Shown: piece by piece, positions 23,229 to 35,733 of the stretch
Layout: every line of letters starts with the position of its first letter
Numbering within the stretch: the stretch's first letter is position 1
Assembly (NCBI GenBank): GCA_015680685.1
Contig: MNCI01030420.1
Coordinates: forward strand, 286,518-350,517
Reading direction: 5' to 3'
DNA: 64,000 nt
From: Gnetum montanum
Lineage: Eukaryota; Streptophyta; Gnetopsida; Gnetales; Gnetaceae
Notes under the pieces: model-generated
The model's database searches: none
What the model was told of the DNA's origin: nothing
Seen by the model: the letters and a program-made list of their open reading frames with translations, nothing else
Made by a program: the position numbers and the translations under genes

Positions 23229-24136
23229 TGATGAGCGATGAGTCTAACCTATGCCCAAAAATACAAATTACAAGCATTCACACACAATCTAGTTAAATTT
23301 TGTAGACCTTAAGTTCCTAAGTATGCTAATTCTAGGAAGTGAAATTTAATCATGATGATTTTTGTCTTCCCAACTACACTTATGAAGCTTAGTTGTATGG
23401 TTAAGTGTAATTGGGGCACATGATTTTTATTATTTTATATTTACTTCGCCTACAATTGATAATAATTTGAAACTCAATTTACTAACCAATTTAACTAATC
23501 TAATTGGTAATTAATAAGTAACTATCCTAACATAAGCATCTGGTCCCACTTTCCATACACATCTTGAATGTATACAACACTGCTGGGTTACCAAGTGTTA
23601 GGTGTTGTTAGGATTACCAAGCGCTATATGTTATGCTCGAAGTGATTGTACTTATGTGTTTAGTATATTTAACTTAATTAGTAATTAATTAAAGTATTAC
23701 TTATCTTACTTAATTACATAATTAACAAAAATAGTAAATGAAGAAATAAATTATTAATTTATTCCAAATGTTGTAAGGTTTGATCAAAAGGCTCATCTTT
23801 CTTGCCATTCACACTAGTGTGCTCAGGTACTTCAATGCTTGAATAAATATTCATACACTTTTTTACTCCTGCCATGGGCACTTAGAAAAATATTCTAACT
23901 CTCAAATGATAAAACTATAAGATCTTTGCTACAAATATGACTATATCCCTCTAAACACAGTGGATGAGCATGTATTTATAGACTTTATTGTAGAGCTGCA
24001 TCGATGGGGCTTCATAAATGCAGCAAATGCTACATCGACATAGCCCTATCAACGGGGCAGCACTATGTCAAGGAAGCCACATTGATGGGGAACCATCAAT
24101 AGGGGCCCATCGATGTGATACTTTGATACTTCATCA
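23229..24136 (-). repeat. 5' LTR, copy B
   Basis: 908 bp, starting TGATGAGCG and ending CTTCATCA on the plus strand. The sense TATA box TATAAATA lies at 23973-23980, so U3 is 23981-24136 and contains the iterated 'atcgatggggc'-like motifs. This would be the element's promoter. Confidence 0.9.
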
Positions 24137-24539
24137 AATTTTTTGAGTGTCTTCATTGTGACTTGCAATAAAATTAGATTGGGACAAGTTTAGAACATGA
24201 GTAGTAGTTGTAGCTTAGGTGCTTCACTTATGTGCTTTGCACCATATAGGTATTGGCAAGTTTAAAATAATTTTTTCTTCTAGAAAAAGGATCATCATTT
24301 GAAGACTCAAAGCTCATCAAATAAGTGAAAGTCTAACCTATTTCTAAGTGATTATGCTTGGGCTCAAACCCATGCCTTGTAACTTAAGAAACCAACACCT
24401 ATTAGAGGGATATCATAGTACATGCATTGGGAATAGGTAAACTAGTAGACACCCATGACAAATAGATGTAGAGGGATACAAAAGATACAACATTGTAAAA
24501 TATATAGTAGCCCATTGCATGCAAAACCTACCTTATACA
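24137..24539. other. Flank with a tRNA-like trace
   Basis: No gene. On the minus strand 24410-24340 has a box-B-like GGGTTTGAGCCC after a tRNA-like stretch, perhaps an old SINE head or a tRNA relic. No anticodon arm can be folded convincingly. Confidence 0.3.
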
Positions 24540-25190
24540 TTTTCTATGGTACTTGATTAATCAAGGTTTGCCTATTGGTATTCCATACTCATTTGAGTGT
24601 TCATGACCCAAGATGTCCTACTTGTAACATGGAAGACACATTCATCCATTGTTTTTTTACTTGTCCACTTGCTTTTAGCTCTTGAACTTCATTTAGTAGG
24701 TATTTACATAGTATTCAACCAAGATTATATAAAGATTTTTTTGGTGACATTCCTCAACTTCAAGGATTTCTACTTCATAGTTGGTGTTTCTTTCGTCCTC
24801 TTATTCTTTATAGCATTTGGAAGTTTTTATGTAATGTGGTTTTTTCATAGAGATTCTCTAGCTAATTTTCTTCCATTGTTAATTTAAGGTGACATTAGTT
24901 AGTAGTTGATGCTTCAACTAAATTTCTAAATGTTTCTCTATATAGTTTTATTTTTTATTAACATGAAGCCTTTAATAGGAAATGAAAACCCATTTGGGTG
25001 CTTTTGAATAAGGGTAAGGTTTGATCCTTTTCCTACCCTAGAGGGGACGTTTTTTAGGATTGGTAGCAAGGATGAAACCCTAAAAAGTCATCCCTAAAAT
25101 CATTGGACCTTTCCTTTTTGTTGTTTTGGAGTTTCTCTTTTGCTTCTCTAGGTTCAAATTTGAAGTTGTCAATGCTTGTTAGAGGGCATT
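24540..25190 (+). mobile_element. LINE (L1-like) 3' end
   Basis: The C-terminus of a non-LTR reverse transcriptase: LINQGLPIG (24553 onward), then after a frameshift DPRCPTCNMEDTFIHCFFTCPLA (24610-24680), which is the zf-RVT zinc-finger pattern, and SIWKFLCNVVF further on. The non-coding tail 24950-25190 matches the reverse complement of 4500-4730. 5'-truncated, as most LINE copies are. No poly(A) tail or target duplication was placed. Confidence 0.68.
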
Positions 25191-26899
25191 TTACCTATCA
25201 AAATTCAAAATTTTAAATGTGTTTTAAAAAAATTTAGTTTTTTAAAACAATCCCTTATAAATTTGTAATTCTAATAAGGATTAAAATCTATAGTTGAATT
25301 CAACCTATCATACGAATTTTGATCCTGCCTATTAATTTTGATCCCTACTAGTAGGAAAAAAAATGAATATAAACAAGTGCATGGGACTTCTATATGTTTG
25401 AAATAAATATTCAAATGCATAATCTTAAACTAAGTTTCAAAACCTTGCCAAATATCATAGATGAGTTTCTTTTTTAGATTTTGCATATGCTAGGGCATTC
25501 CCTAGATGTGATGCCTAGTAGTCATAGGAATGATACAAATAAACAAAGATCTAGCTCTTCATTGAGGCCAATATCAAAAATTAACTTATGTAGCTGACCC
25601 CATTTTGTTAGGGCAAGGCTAGGATGATGATGATAATGATAATCTTAAACCAAGTTTCAAGCATCATGTTATGACTTCAAATCCCCAAAATGTAATATAG
25701 CAAAAGTAAAACCATGGCCAACAAGCACCTGTACCAACCAAAGGACACTAAAACATAAACAGTACAAGGTTAGAGATATCACAAATACTAGAATCTACTA
25801 AATTCTAATCTATGCATCTTGCTAAGAATTAGTTTTAGCTCCACCAATACTTTGCATCACATGAGATGAAAAACAAGGGAAAGTTATTCATTGTACTATG
25901 TAAGGAAAATAAATTACAATTAATCCCTAAGGGCTTCTAGAAAAAGTCGTAGGAAGTTGAACAATAATGCATAGGGATTGCTGCATCTCACCAAGATTAG
26001 CATCTAAAAACATAAATATGCATATAACACACAATCAAATATCATAACAAAAATACCATTAGAGTGGTCACTATTACTTTATACCATTAATATGATAGTA
26101 ATTGATGACCACTACCATTTTATATTATCAATCGAAATTGAAATTCCACCAACACTGAAACCTAGATTATCATTATTTAAGGTCTTTTCCTCATTTTAGT
26201 GATTTGTTATAGTGAACTCTAGTAATGGATGATTAGTCAAAATGGGTTGGCAATCCAAGAAGTGAAGGTTAGTTTGAGGGATTAAGTTTTCCTTAATGAT
26301 ATTAATGATTGAAATGATATAATCTAAGGGGTAAAGGGATGAAAAATTAATTAAATCCTCATTGAGAGGCTGAGAGATTTGACCATGTGATCCATACAAG
26401 CCAAGTAGTTCATGCAAAAGATGGAGTAAGTTAGACTCCATGGCCTATAAAGCATGATAGAGAAAGTAATAGTTATGTGAAAATTAAATTAAAATGAGAA
26501 AAAGTGTTAGAAATAATTTTGAGTTTGATTGCATAATAAAAGAAGAGTTGAGAGAAATTAAAATTAAAAATTTTCAAAGAAGAGATAGGAGGAAGATTCT
26601 AAGTTTTGGGGTAGGATGAAAGGTTTTTCTAAGTATGGAGAGAGGAGTAGAAAATTTTCAAAATTTGAAAAAGATAGAAGAGTTAGAAAATTTTCTAAGT
26701 TGTAAAGGAAAGAGGAATAATAAAATTACGTAAGAAAAGGAGGAGATCGTGGAAAAAATTTCCAATTTTATAAAGGATTAAAAAAGGTTGAAAATTTTCA
26801 TGGTAGGATAAGGGGAAAATTTTCTGATGGCTAGGAAAGTTAGAGGATTTCTTGTGCCATGGAATAAAGGTAGAGAACCATTTTTTTAGCCTCTATGTT
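25191..26899. other. Mostly unassigned, with a LINE/SINE-type tail
   Basis: At 25592-25642 the plus strand reads tgtagctgacccca, then gggcaaggcta, then gatgatgatgataatgat. This resembles the conserved 3' tail of plant RTE-type LINEs and Au SINEs (gccgacccca...ggataaggct, then a trinucleotide run; recalled, not searched). Otherwise there is no gene. 26450-26880 is purine-rich on the plus strand. The 3' part of element E should end somewhere in this stretch, but I could not find its 3' LTR. Confidence 0.4.
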
Positions 26900-26979
26900 T
26901 CTACTAAATGTGATAGATCTATGTTGAAATGAACTTGAATGAATATTTGCATGGGAATTGAAAACTATGGTACAAGAAA

Positions 26980-29385
26980 ATATTTTCTATGGATTTTGTA
27001 TTTCATATATTTAGGTTATTATAGTTTTCTATGGTTATGAGNAATAGCAAGGATTTTGGGATCGACACATAAGACAATTTATCTATCCTTACAAGAGAAG
27101 TATATTTCTTGATGCAAGGATGATGAAACAACATGATGGTATGCTAACCAAGGTCATCCTAGAATAGCATTAGTTCTAAATGAATCTCTAATGACAATGA
27201 ATAAAACCTTAGATGTGATGATATTTCATATAGAAAAAGAAATTTTATTATTCCTAGGATTTCTACTCTATTAGGACTAAATGAAACTAGAGAGGAGTTG
27301 TAGTTAAAGTATGTGACCTATTTCTTGAGGTTAGAATGCTCAATAACTACTCATCAAAAGATATTAGTTTTGGCTCCATCATCCATGTGCACCAATGGTA
27401 GAGACATGTTGTCTCTAATATAGCATCCATCATAGGATGTATTTTAATGTTCTCCCATTTAAAGATCAAATATTTAGCTTCATAACATGGAGGATTGAGC
27501 ATCAATGAGATCACATGAACATGAGGCTAAATGTTCGAAGGCATCATGATGGAATTTAGCACCTCTTCCAATGTTAAATGATGTTCATTTGAAGTGGAAA
27601 TAAGATAAAAGAGGAAAATGTTTGTTCCTATTGACTTTATGATAGTGATAATTTAGGACATAATCTTATTTCTAGAGGTTAAATTTATGGAATCTGGTGT
27701 AGGGGAGATAACATCAAATGTGATTGCTAGAGTTGAGATGATAATGGAAGTAGGAGGACTTGCATTTAATGCATATTAAAATGAAGCATTCCTTTTGTTT
27801 GGCTTACTAGCTAGTTTTCTCTCTTTCCCTTATCATTAGTTGCTACCTCCTTATAAGCCCTTGTGAGGATTCTAAAAATTAAAGTAGGTGTAATGAGAAA
27901 GTGAGGTTTTTGTGACTTGGGTAGAAAGAAAGTATGGGATGATAAATGCATAGCATAGGATAAGATAGGGGGATAATGAATAGGGTGAATAGGTGTAAAA
28001 GCTTTGTTCCTCGGGAAAGAGGAAGGACAAGAGAAAGTATGTTGAGATGGCATAAGAACTTCATCATAGTAAGGAGTCATGTCAATGACTAATGGAATCC
28101 TTCATACATTTTTGAAAGAATGGGCATTGGCATCACTCTAAGGGAGATTGATTGAAAAATGATTTTTAGACTTAACAAGATAAAATGAGAGGATGAGGGA
28201 GACTGGTAATAGGAGGAATCCATTTGGACAACAAAGGAATCTTATGGGTGATTTTCTTTGGGTTCTAAGTAGAAGGCCAAAATTCTCATTGGATGAGAAT
28301 TTAAAGTATCTTGATAAATTTACATGTTTTAGTTATTAGGTTGGAAAAGAGTATTGAAAAAAATTTCTTCTTTCTCTACCAATGTCTGATCATCATATTT
28401 AAGGATGTCACAATCCTTAGTATCATGGCCTAGTACCTTATGATAGTAGAAAAACTTATTGGGATTATAACACATAGGTATTGGTGCCTATCCTTCAAAA
28501 TATTAGGAAGGATCAATGGCCAAGGTTTGATTCCTTTTGAATTGAATCATCATTTGGTCTAAAATTTGCTGAGGTATTATGTGTCCATCCTTCAATAACA
28601 TGCTATATAGTTGCATATACGTCATTAGAAGTTTATGGTACTTGGAACGGTCTTTCTATGGTCTCCTTAATTATCTACCAATATTGAAATTGGGGCTTAT
28701 GTTCTTAGTTGCATCATTGCCTCCACCAATTAATGGTGAACCTACTATAGTTTGATTTACCAAAGTCATTGTTAGTGTTTTGTGTAAACTTATCCTTATC
28801 TAGTACTTTATTTGCTTTATGTTTGAAATTGATTCACTTTGGATCATTGTGTTGAATGGTCATCTCCTTAATGTATTTAGTAGAGGTGATTGGATCATGG
28901 AGGCTAAGTGGTCTAGGATAGATTAAATTCCCTCTAATATAGTAATTGATAACTCTTTCAAAAATTTCTAGCACCTATTCATTAGGTAATTGATGTATAA
29001 GCTCCATGGTTACTGATGTTCACCTATAGATGAATCTAGAGATAGATTCATTAGGAGCCTATTTGATTGATAGGAGCTTTTGAAAAGTACCATCCATAGT
29101 AATATTGTACTTGAACCTCTCCATAAAGGTATTGAAAAGTTACTCCAATGAGATGATAGATAGATGGAGGAGTGATCCATACCATTCAAGTGCTTTACAA
29201 GTAAACAAGTTGGAAAATCTTTTAAGGATGATGTGGGAATAATTGGAAAGTAACATGAATTAATTGTAGAAGGTAATTACATGGTTCATGCAATCAAATT
29301 CTTCGTTATACTTAGTAAAATTTGCTAACGAAAGAACATTGAGAACATAAATAGATGAAATCAAATAATTGATTGAATTGATAGG
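26980..29385 (-). pseudogene. Gag C-terminal part and protease, element E
   Basis: The capsid core reads ALEWYGSLLHLS, LFNTFMERFKYNITMDGTFQ and PNESISRFIYR (29215-29030), the retrotransposon-gag signature. A knuckle-like block reads CYNPNKFFYYHKVLGHDTKDC (two halves: CYNPNKFFYYHK, then VLGHDTKDC; 28478-28410), with one Cys replaced. The protease remnant MSLPLVHMDDGAKTNIF sits near 27400, with D-D-G at the active site. The N-terminal part of gag lies 24 kb away at 53695-54500, beyond insertion F. Many stops. An undetermined base (n) lies at 27042. Confidence 0.7.
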
Positions 29386-29390
29386 AGGTT

Positions 29391-29965
29391 TTTAATGTCT
29401 CCATTCCCAAATGGCACTACTACATAATGAAGATGGAGCCTCTTCATAATAGGTGTTATGATTATGGCAACAAGATTCAAAAGGGGAGTTATAATTGAAA
29501 CTCAAAAGGATGCATTGTAATATGGACATGTTTCTCGACATGACCTTTGATGGGTTTACCTAAGGAATTTATACCCTAGCATAGAGGTCATGCTAGCATG
29601 GAGTTGTAGAGTTGATAAAGGAGAGCAATGTAAGCCATGTGAAGCAAGACAAGAAGAGGACTAGTCATCCCTTTTGGCTAGTTGTAGGCCTAACTATGGT
29701 GGTAGTGCTGGATTGCCTCTAAGGGATGGATGCTAATAGAAGAAAACCCCAAGGAACATTCTCAGAACATCATCCAAATACACTATTCTACATTAATAAG
29801 GCATTCTTCTCTTTTTTTTTCCTTTTGCAATTTCCTTGCTATTTTCTTTATTCATAATGTTGAATGTTACATATATTTGACATTTTCTCATTATCATCTT
29901 ATGCCTAATGTCAAATATAGCATATAATTGACATTTTCCATGACATCTAGGAATGGGATGTCACA
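29391..29965 (+). repeat. 5' LTR of element F
   Basis: 575 bp and the same length as 53115-53689. Shared landmarks include 'catgctagcatggag', 'ggcctaactatggtgg' and 'tttttctctttttttc'-like blocks, and the ending 'aatgggat.tcaca'. The first dinucleotide is TT instead of TG. Confidence 0.85.
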
Positions 29966-29967
29966 TT

Positions 29968-29979
29968 TAATATCAAAGA
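29968..29979 (+). promoter_or_regulatory. Primer-binding site candidate of F
   Basis: TAATATCAAAGA compares with TGGTATCAGAGC, the initiator-methionine tRNA primer site of many plant LTR elements. Three differences are G-to-A and one is C-to-A. It lies two bases after the LTR. Confidence 0.55.
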
Positions 29980-31730
29980 AAACCACAATCCAAGGGCCAA
30001 TCAAAACCATGGACTGACTACAACCTGATGATTAACCATAGAGCCAAGATCCAAGGAGAGCCATGAATCACCACCAAATGTGTGATATGTTTGAGATGAT
30101 TTATACATCTACAAAAGAACCATGAAGTGTATTATGTTCAACATGAAGACCACCAACCAAGATTCATTCAAGGATATCAGAAATCAAGAGATCTGACTAT
30201 GCCTCACCAAGATACATCAACTACAAGAAACACTGGTAAAACACTTATCTAGGTAACTCTTATCCATCTTATGTTCATATTAGAATGTAATGGATTTAGG
30301 TCATTGTGAAGTTCCTTATAGAATATTAGTAACCATGAATTGAGTTGGTTTGGTCTCATTTGAAAATTATTATCTCTAAAATACCTAGCCCCTATAACTT
30401 GGTATTACCTATCCTTACTTAACAATTGTAAAGATACTAGTAAGTATAAGGAGGTCAACCTTGTAATAACATTGATTCATCTTCACCTAATTAATAAAGG
30501 TTATTATCATGGGACCCATATGAAAACCAATACTTGTTGGTAATGTTGACATATCTTACTTCTTCCTAGTACCTAGGATCTAAGCTTGATGTAAGAGGAT
30601 AGGCTTACATCATACTTATTAATTTATAAGATCAAAGTATTATCTCCATATTTAAATATTGATATATCATTTATAAGCAACTTTGAATCATTTATAAGTG
30701 ATAATGTCATCCATACATTAACTTAGTAATACTATTTTGGTAGAATAAGCTAGTTTGGATCCTTCAAAATCTTGAAAACCCAACTTGGTTTTTGGACATT
30801 GAAACTATGTTTAAGGCATAGTACTTCTCAAGAAAATTCCAACGATACAAATTTTGTCTCAATCGTACTTATGATTTGAGAGATATTAATGTTTAAAGTT
30901 TTTTTTTTATGCATGTCCAAATAAAATAATAATAATAAGTTAAAAAACAAAGAAAAAAATTAAGTGGTTGTGGGTTCAAACCCCAACCCCAAATAATATA
31001 TATATGCATATATGACATATAAATAAAAAATTAAAATTAAAATTAAAAAATTAAAAAAAAATTCAAGAGCCACGTCCTATAACACCACGTAGCCCTACAT
31101 AAGGCTATGCTACCTCATTACAGGATAGTGTAGTCTCATTTTGCCCTACTCATGGTCGTAGGGCTGATGCATGAACCCTCACTTTCTACCCCTACTGTTG
31201 TGCCTACCAAACAGGAACCCTCATTTTCCATTTCCTCCCACCATGAACCACCTAAAAACAACCACCAAGATTTCCTAGATCACATAGGCTTTGTAACCCT
31301 AAAGGGATTGCAGTGTAATGGGGCCTTGTGACTTGAGGTATCATGACCATCCATCAAGGCAGGACAAACCACCATGCAACATAGTAAGGACTTTCTACCA
31401 CTACTTCTGACTCCAACATACATGCCACTGCTTCGCTCCACCCCCACCGCTACTCTACTCTATCACTACAATCACACATCCTTCATCATGACCATTGTGC
31501 ATCATTTGCCTTTCCTCCATTGCTCCCTTACTTGCAATCTACTACACCAACCTTCGTCATCACGTCGTCCTGAGTAGATACATCATCCTTAGCAATCATG
31601 CTACCCTCACCGTGCAAACCCTCACTTACAAAAGTCAATATGCTTTTTGTCATGTTTTTTACCATGTTTTGTACAAGCCATTTTTCTCTATTGTCATCGA
31701 TACCATTGGCTCCATTGCTGTTGCCGCTAC
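29980..31730. other. Leader of element F, non-coding
   Basis: No gag frame is readable on the plus strand. An AT microsatellite lies at 30995-31060. A box-B-like ggttcaaacccc occurs near 30970. 31075-31160 has a C-rich stretch with 'gtagccctac'/'gtagggct' inverted pieces. Its last five bases, gctac, are the left target-site copy of H1. Confidence 0.45.
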
Positions 31731-33453
31731 TAAAACACCACAAAATTTCATGATACTACTTCTCAACTATAAATTTGGCTAAGTTTCAAAATGTTGATAC
31801 TTTTTGCAAATTTTTTATAAGTGTGGAGACTATGCTTTCCACTACTGGGACTATGCTCCACAGTGTAGTTAGCATAGTCAACACAAAAATGCCAGTTTTA
31901 CAAGATGTTTTATAAGTGTTAGAATGATGCCACTTGTTGCAGAATTTTTCTAAGTGCTAAGACTACACTCTTCATTTTTTGGACTACACTCAAGAGCATA
32001 GTTAGTGTAGGCAGCATGAAAACACCAGTTTTGGCATATTTTTTCTAACTATCGGGACTACACTCCTAACTATGCATTAGAGTGTAGTCAGTGTAGTCAT
32101 CTTTGATGTCAGATTTTGAAGGATTTTCTCTAAGTGTTGTGACTATGCTCATCCCTAATTCAAAGTGTAGTTAGCCTCCCCTAAAGAATAGTTAGCACTT
32201 AGCCAATTTTACCAATTTTTGCTAGATTTTTTCTAAGTTTGGGACTACGCTCTCACCAAATATAGAGCATAATCAAGCATAGATGACAAGAATAGCCTCC
32301 AAGGGCCTCCATAACATAGCATTGGCATCTGCATTAGCTCCAACACACCTCTAGTAGTAGCATTTATCTTTTTGCATTGCCCTTCTCCCCAAAATTGTAA
32401 CTACACTTGACCCCACTTCCCACAGTGGACAACATAGTCTTGGAGCATGGTCTCCAAAAGTTGCATTAATAGTTGGTAGCATAGTCATAGTCTCTTAGCC
32501 TTACAGAGTCTATCAGAGTAGCACAAAGCTTAACACTGTTTGCTATAGTGAGAGCGTAGTTGGGGTCAGCATAGTTCTAACTAGCTCATAGTGTAGTCTT
32601 AACTACCACACTACCACATGACACTCAATGCATATTTTGGACTAACCCTAGTCCTATAAATACCCCCAACATCCTACATTTTGGGCTTTTTGGCTAGCAT
32701 TTTCATCAATTAGCATTTTGGCATTTGACATTCTTAGATGAACAAGAACTAGAAGCACTTTGACAACACTTTGGATGAATGAGACCTATAGGCACACCAC
32801 TGGCACACTAGCAGAGAGGTAGAGTTGCATTTCCTAGCCCCATCATAGCCTTGCAGAACCTCACATGGTACATCGTGGTGGCCATCCTAGCAAGCACAAA
32901 CACCATAATGAGTGTCAAAATTTATGGTCTGATACCACTGAGACTATGACTACACTCTCCAATATACCTATTGTACACTGTGTACCTTCTAAACCCCTTT
33001 TAGAGTTAACTATGCTCAACCCCATTTGGGAAAGTGTTCTATTTCTCTCTCATACATTTTTCATGTTTCTTCACATTTTTTGCATTTTTAATGTGCAGTC
33101 ACGTGTTAACTACACTCGGGAGATAGTCTCTGTGGGATGGTACCACCATTCATGCCAAAACCCTTGACTACGCTTACCCCCATCCATGACTATACTCTAC
33201 ACTTAGCATTGTGGAACACTACTTTAACACTTAGCACTATTTCACGTCATTCACATTTGTATCTCAACTAACCATGCCACCCTTGGTAGCACCCAACACC
33301 CTAGTTGCAACTAGCAAAGTCCTTGTTCAATCGACAAGATCATCCAGGGCACTCCACCTCTATTTCCAAAAGGCCCTCCCATAGAGGTAGGGTTAGGCTA
33401 TGCATTCGTTGATCCCTTGGTGATTCTAGCCACTGACATTTTTAGTTGTTACA
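31731..33453 (+). repeat. 5' LTR of H1
   Basis: 1723 bp. Starts TAAAACACCACAAAATTTC (TG decayed to TA) and ends GTTGTTACA. The first 900 bases are quasi-tandem units around 'ttttctaagtg..gactatgctc..agtgtagt.agcatagtc'. TATA box TATAAATA at 32655-32662. Confidence 0.85.
32655..32662 (+). promoter_or_regulatory. TATA box in H1 5' LTR
   Basis: TATAAATA, with the equivalent TGTAAATA at the same place in the 3' LTR and TATTTATA on the plus strand in the H2 right LTR (44038-44045). Conserved position across copies supports promoter use. Confidence 0.6.
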
Positions 33454-33458
33454 GTTTT

Positions 33459-33477
33459 TGGTGCTAGAAGGACAACC
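33459..33477 (+). promoter_or_regulatory. Primer-binding site of H1
   Basis: TGGTGCTAGAAGGACAACC, five bases after the LTR. H2 has TGGCACTAGAAGAAGGGCC and E has TGGTGCTAGAAGGAGGGCC, so the ancestral site was probably TGGCGCTAGAAGGAGGGCC. I cannot assign the tRNA from memory. Confidence 0.65.
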
Positions 33478-33801
33478 AAGTAATTTCCTTCTTTAGTCGT
33501 CATCGTGGTTGTCTTTGCGTGCACTCTACACCCCCGTTGGTGTAGATTGGACCCCATTGTTGATCCCCCTGGGGCCCTGGTGACAACCCAAGCTGTACTA
33601 ATCTCTACTTTTTTTCTAAGTCTTTGATCTCTGAGTGTATAGAATGTAGTTGGTATGGAGCATAGTCTCTATACTTAGCCATTTTCTACTACCAACAAAC
33701 TTAGTCATTTTTCTATAATTTTCAATACTTATTCATTTTTTGTAGTTTTCAAAGTTAGCTATTTTTTGCAAATAACAACTCTCATAACTTGTTCTGCAAA
33801 C

Positions 33802-35728
33802 ATGAATCTAGATTAGGCTTCCATGTTGATGTCTAACACACTTGACACTATCATCCACCTAGAGTGTGTTGTGTTCAACAATGAACAATACAGCTTCCTT
33901 TGTGCAAAGATCCAAGTAGGGTTACCCCTAGATCACCTTGACATCAAAGCAAAATAGGACTTTGAGCTTATTCACTAGGACAGATGAGAGTACATCCCTT
34001 CCTCATCCAACATCATCCCACTCACAGAGTCCTATTGCTAGTTGCTATCCCAACCCATCTGTGCAAATGAGCACAATGTAGCGATCAACTACAAGGATGC
34101 CTCATAGGAGAAGAAGGTGAATTCAAAGCCCACTCTAAATGCAAGAGCCCCTTCACTATCTTCTAACAACCACTCCCAGTATAGTTCCTCCTCCATTCCA
34201 CTTGCCCTTCACGACATCCTCTCAACTTGCTCAACCATCCAATTTAGCCACAAACATGCCTACCCAATGATATGCACATGAAAGGGCCACCTCCTAGCCC
34301 TAAATGATTTAGGCATCCCATGTTCCACCTATCTCATCAATGCCCTTAGTGTCAATCCAACCCACACATCCATGGCTTATCTTGGTCACCATCCCCATGG
34401 TGTAGCTAATACATTAATCGTATTGCATTGCTTCACAACTAATAATTCAACCTTGTGTTGTGAAACCAAGACAAGCCTAGTCAACGCAACTGGCTGGCAC
34501 ATCTCCAAGCTTGGATTAGGCTTTCTAGCTAATCCAAAGTTTGATGAAGGAGATCAAGCAATTCAAAGCTGCTTCCTCTTAAATCATCAAGATGATGGAC
34601 TTCTACCAAGATGACCTTATAAGTTTTGAGGTTTTACCATTAACTCTGCCAACTAGGGTCCTATTGCCTTAACTCACCAAATACAACAGTGAGGGGGACC
34701 CCAATGTGCACTTGGTCACATTTAGGTCCAAGTGCATGTTGCTACAAGTCCAGTCATACATCATCATGCACATATTTCCCATGTCCCTAACCAGCAAAGC
34801 CCTAGACTATTACCACATACTACCTATGGGCTCAATCTCCTCTTTGAATGACCTTTTAAGCTAGTTTGTGACATGCTTCTGGTACAACTTGAAGCTAGAT
34901 GCCACCCTTGACTAGCTCATGTAGATCAATTAGGGGCCCCTAGAGCCTATGCTAAAATTTCTCCAATGCTAGAACATTGCATTGAGAAAAATATGAGAAC
35001 CCATAGTAGAGACACAACTACTGGCCATCTTCAAGGATGTAGTAAATGACTTCATCAAGTCAAAGCTATACTACTTGGCACTAAAGTCTCTAAGCCAAGC
35101 CTTTGCTGAAACAAAAGGCATAGAGGAGGTAGTGTAAGCAAGTAACGACCTAGCCTACATGGCCTATAGAAACCAACATGCAAAAAAAAGAAAAAAGAAA
35201 ATGCAATAGTGGAAACTATAGCCACAAATGCCAAAGTAACCAACTAAGCCCAACGACTAAGCAACCCAAAGCCCCAATGCATAAAGCCACCAACCCTAGC
35301 ACCCAAGCAACCAACCTACCTACAATGGTAGGGGCCATAGAGCAAGCCACTCTAAGGTCCAACTTTGAGCACAAGGACTCAAAGTATACCTCATTGCCAT
35401 TGCAACCATCATAGCTGCTAGATCAACTACTGAAAGTTAGGCAAATCCAACACAAAAAAGCATTGGAAACTACTCACCAAAGACATGATAGGTACTACGA
35501 ACTCCTGAGGAATTCTACCTTAGCGGTACTAAATGAGCCCTCAATCTCAAAAGACTTTTGATTAGACCAATTCTATCATTACCACTAGTTGTTCGATCAT
35601 AGTATGGACTTCTATTGGGCTTTGTAAACAATTTGCAAAGATTGATAAATAGGGGCCAACTAGTGCTGGATGTAGTGAGCCAATCCAATGCAGACAATGC
35701 CACCTATATCATCAACAACATTAGTGTG
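33802..35728 (+). pseudogene. Gag, first part, H1
   Basis: Begins MNLD.ASMLMSNTLDTI (ATG 33802), aligned with H2's MNLNQPFTLVSNTFDIK. It then carries a block with HYLPHHPHG-like and CCETKTSLVNATGWHISKLG content (34372-34614), a capsid-like core around 34700-35130 (frame eroded), a Pro/Thr-rich linker and a region around 35650 giving GQLVLDVVSQSNADNATYI. H2 cuts the frame at 35733 inside '..ISVGG', and the rest resumes at 44924. Gag would pack element RNA. Stops are many. Confidence 0.65.
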
Positions 35729-35733
35729 GGTGG

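Larger units (their letters stand above)
11002..24136 (-). mobile_element. Complete Athila/Tat-like Ty3/gypsy retrotransposon, copy B
   Basis: A 13135-bp element, sense strand minus. The 5' LTR is 23229-24136, followed one base on by a tRNA-Asp-type primer site (23210-23227), gag (23066 to about 20760), protease, RT, RNase H and integrase (20480 to 17054), a 2-kb spacer, ORF3 (14950 to 12130) and the 3' LTR 11002-11881. Both LTRs run TG to CA. Flanks are aaatt and aattt, a possible 5-bp target duplication with one mismatch. RT reads DHFSLSFFDQVLD and LDGYSSYNQI, the wording typical of the Athila/Tat group. All frames are broken by stops. The LTRs differ mainly by transitions, implying an old insertion. 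It lies 1.2 kb downstream of ATG7, in the opposite orientation. Confidence 0.9.

Noticed and set aside
24597-24887. 96-codon hydrophobic plus-strand frame, looking like a membrane protein
   Set aside because: Another frame of the same bases gives the LINE zinc-finger end CPTCNMEDTFIHCFFTCP, so the hydrophobic reading is a shadow of T-rich sequence.
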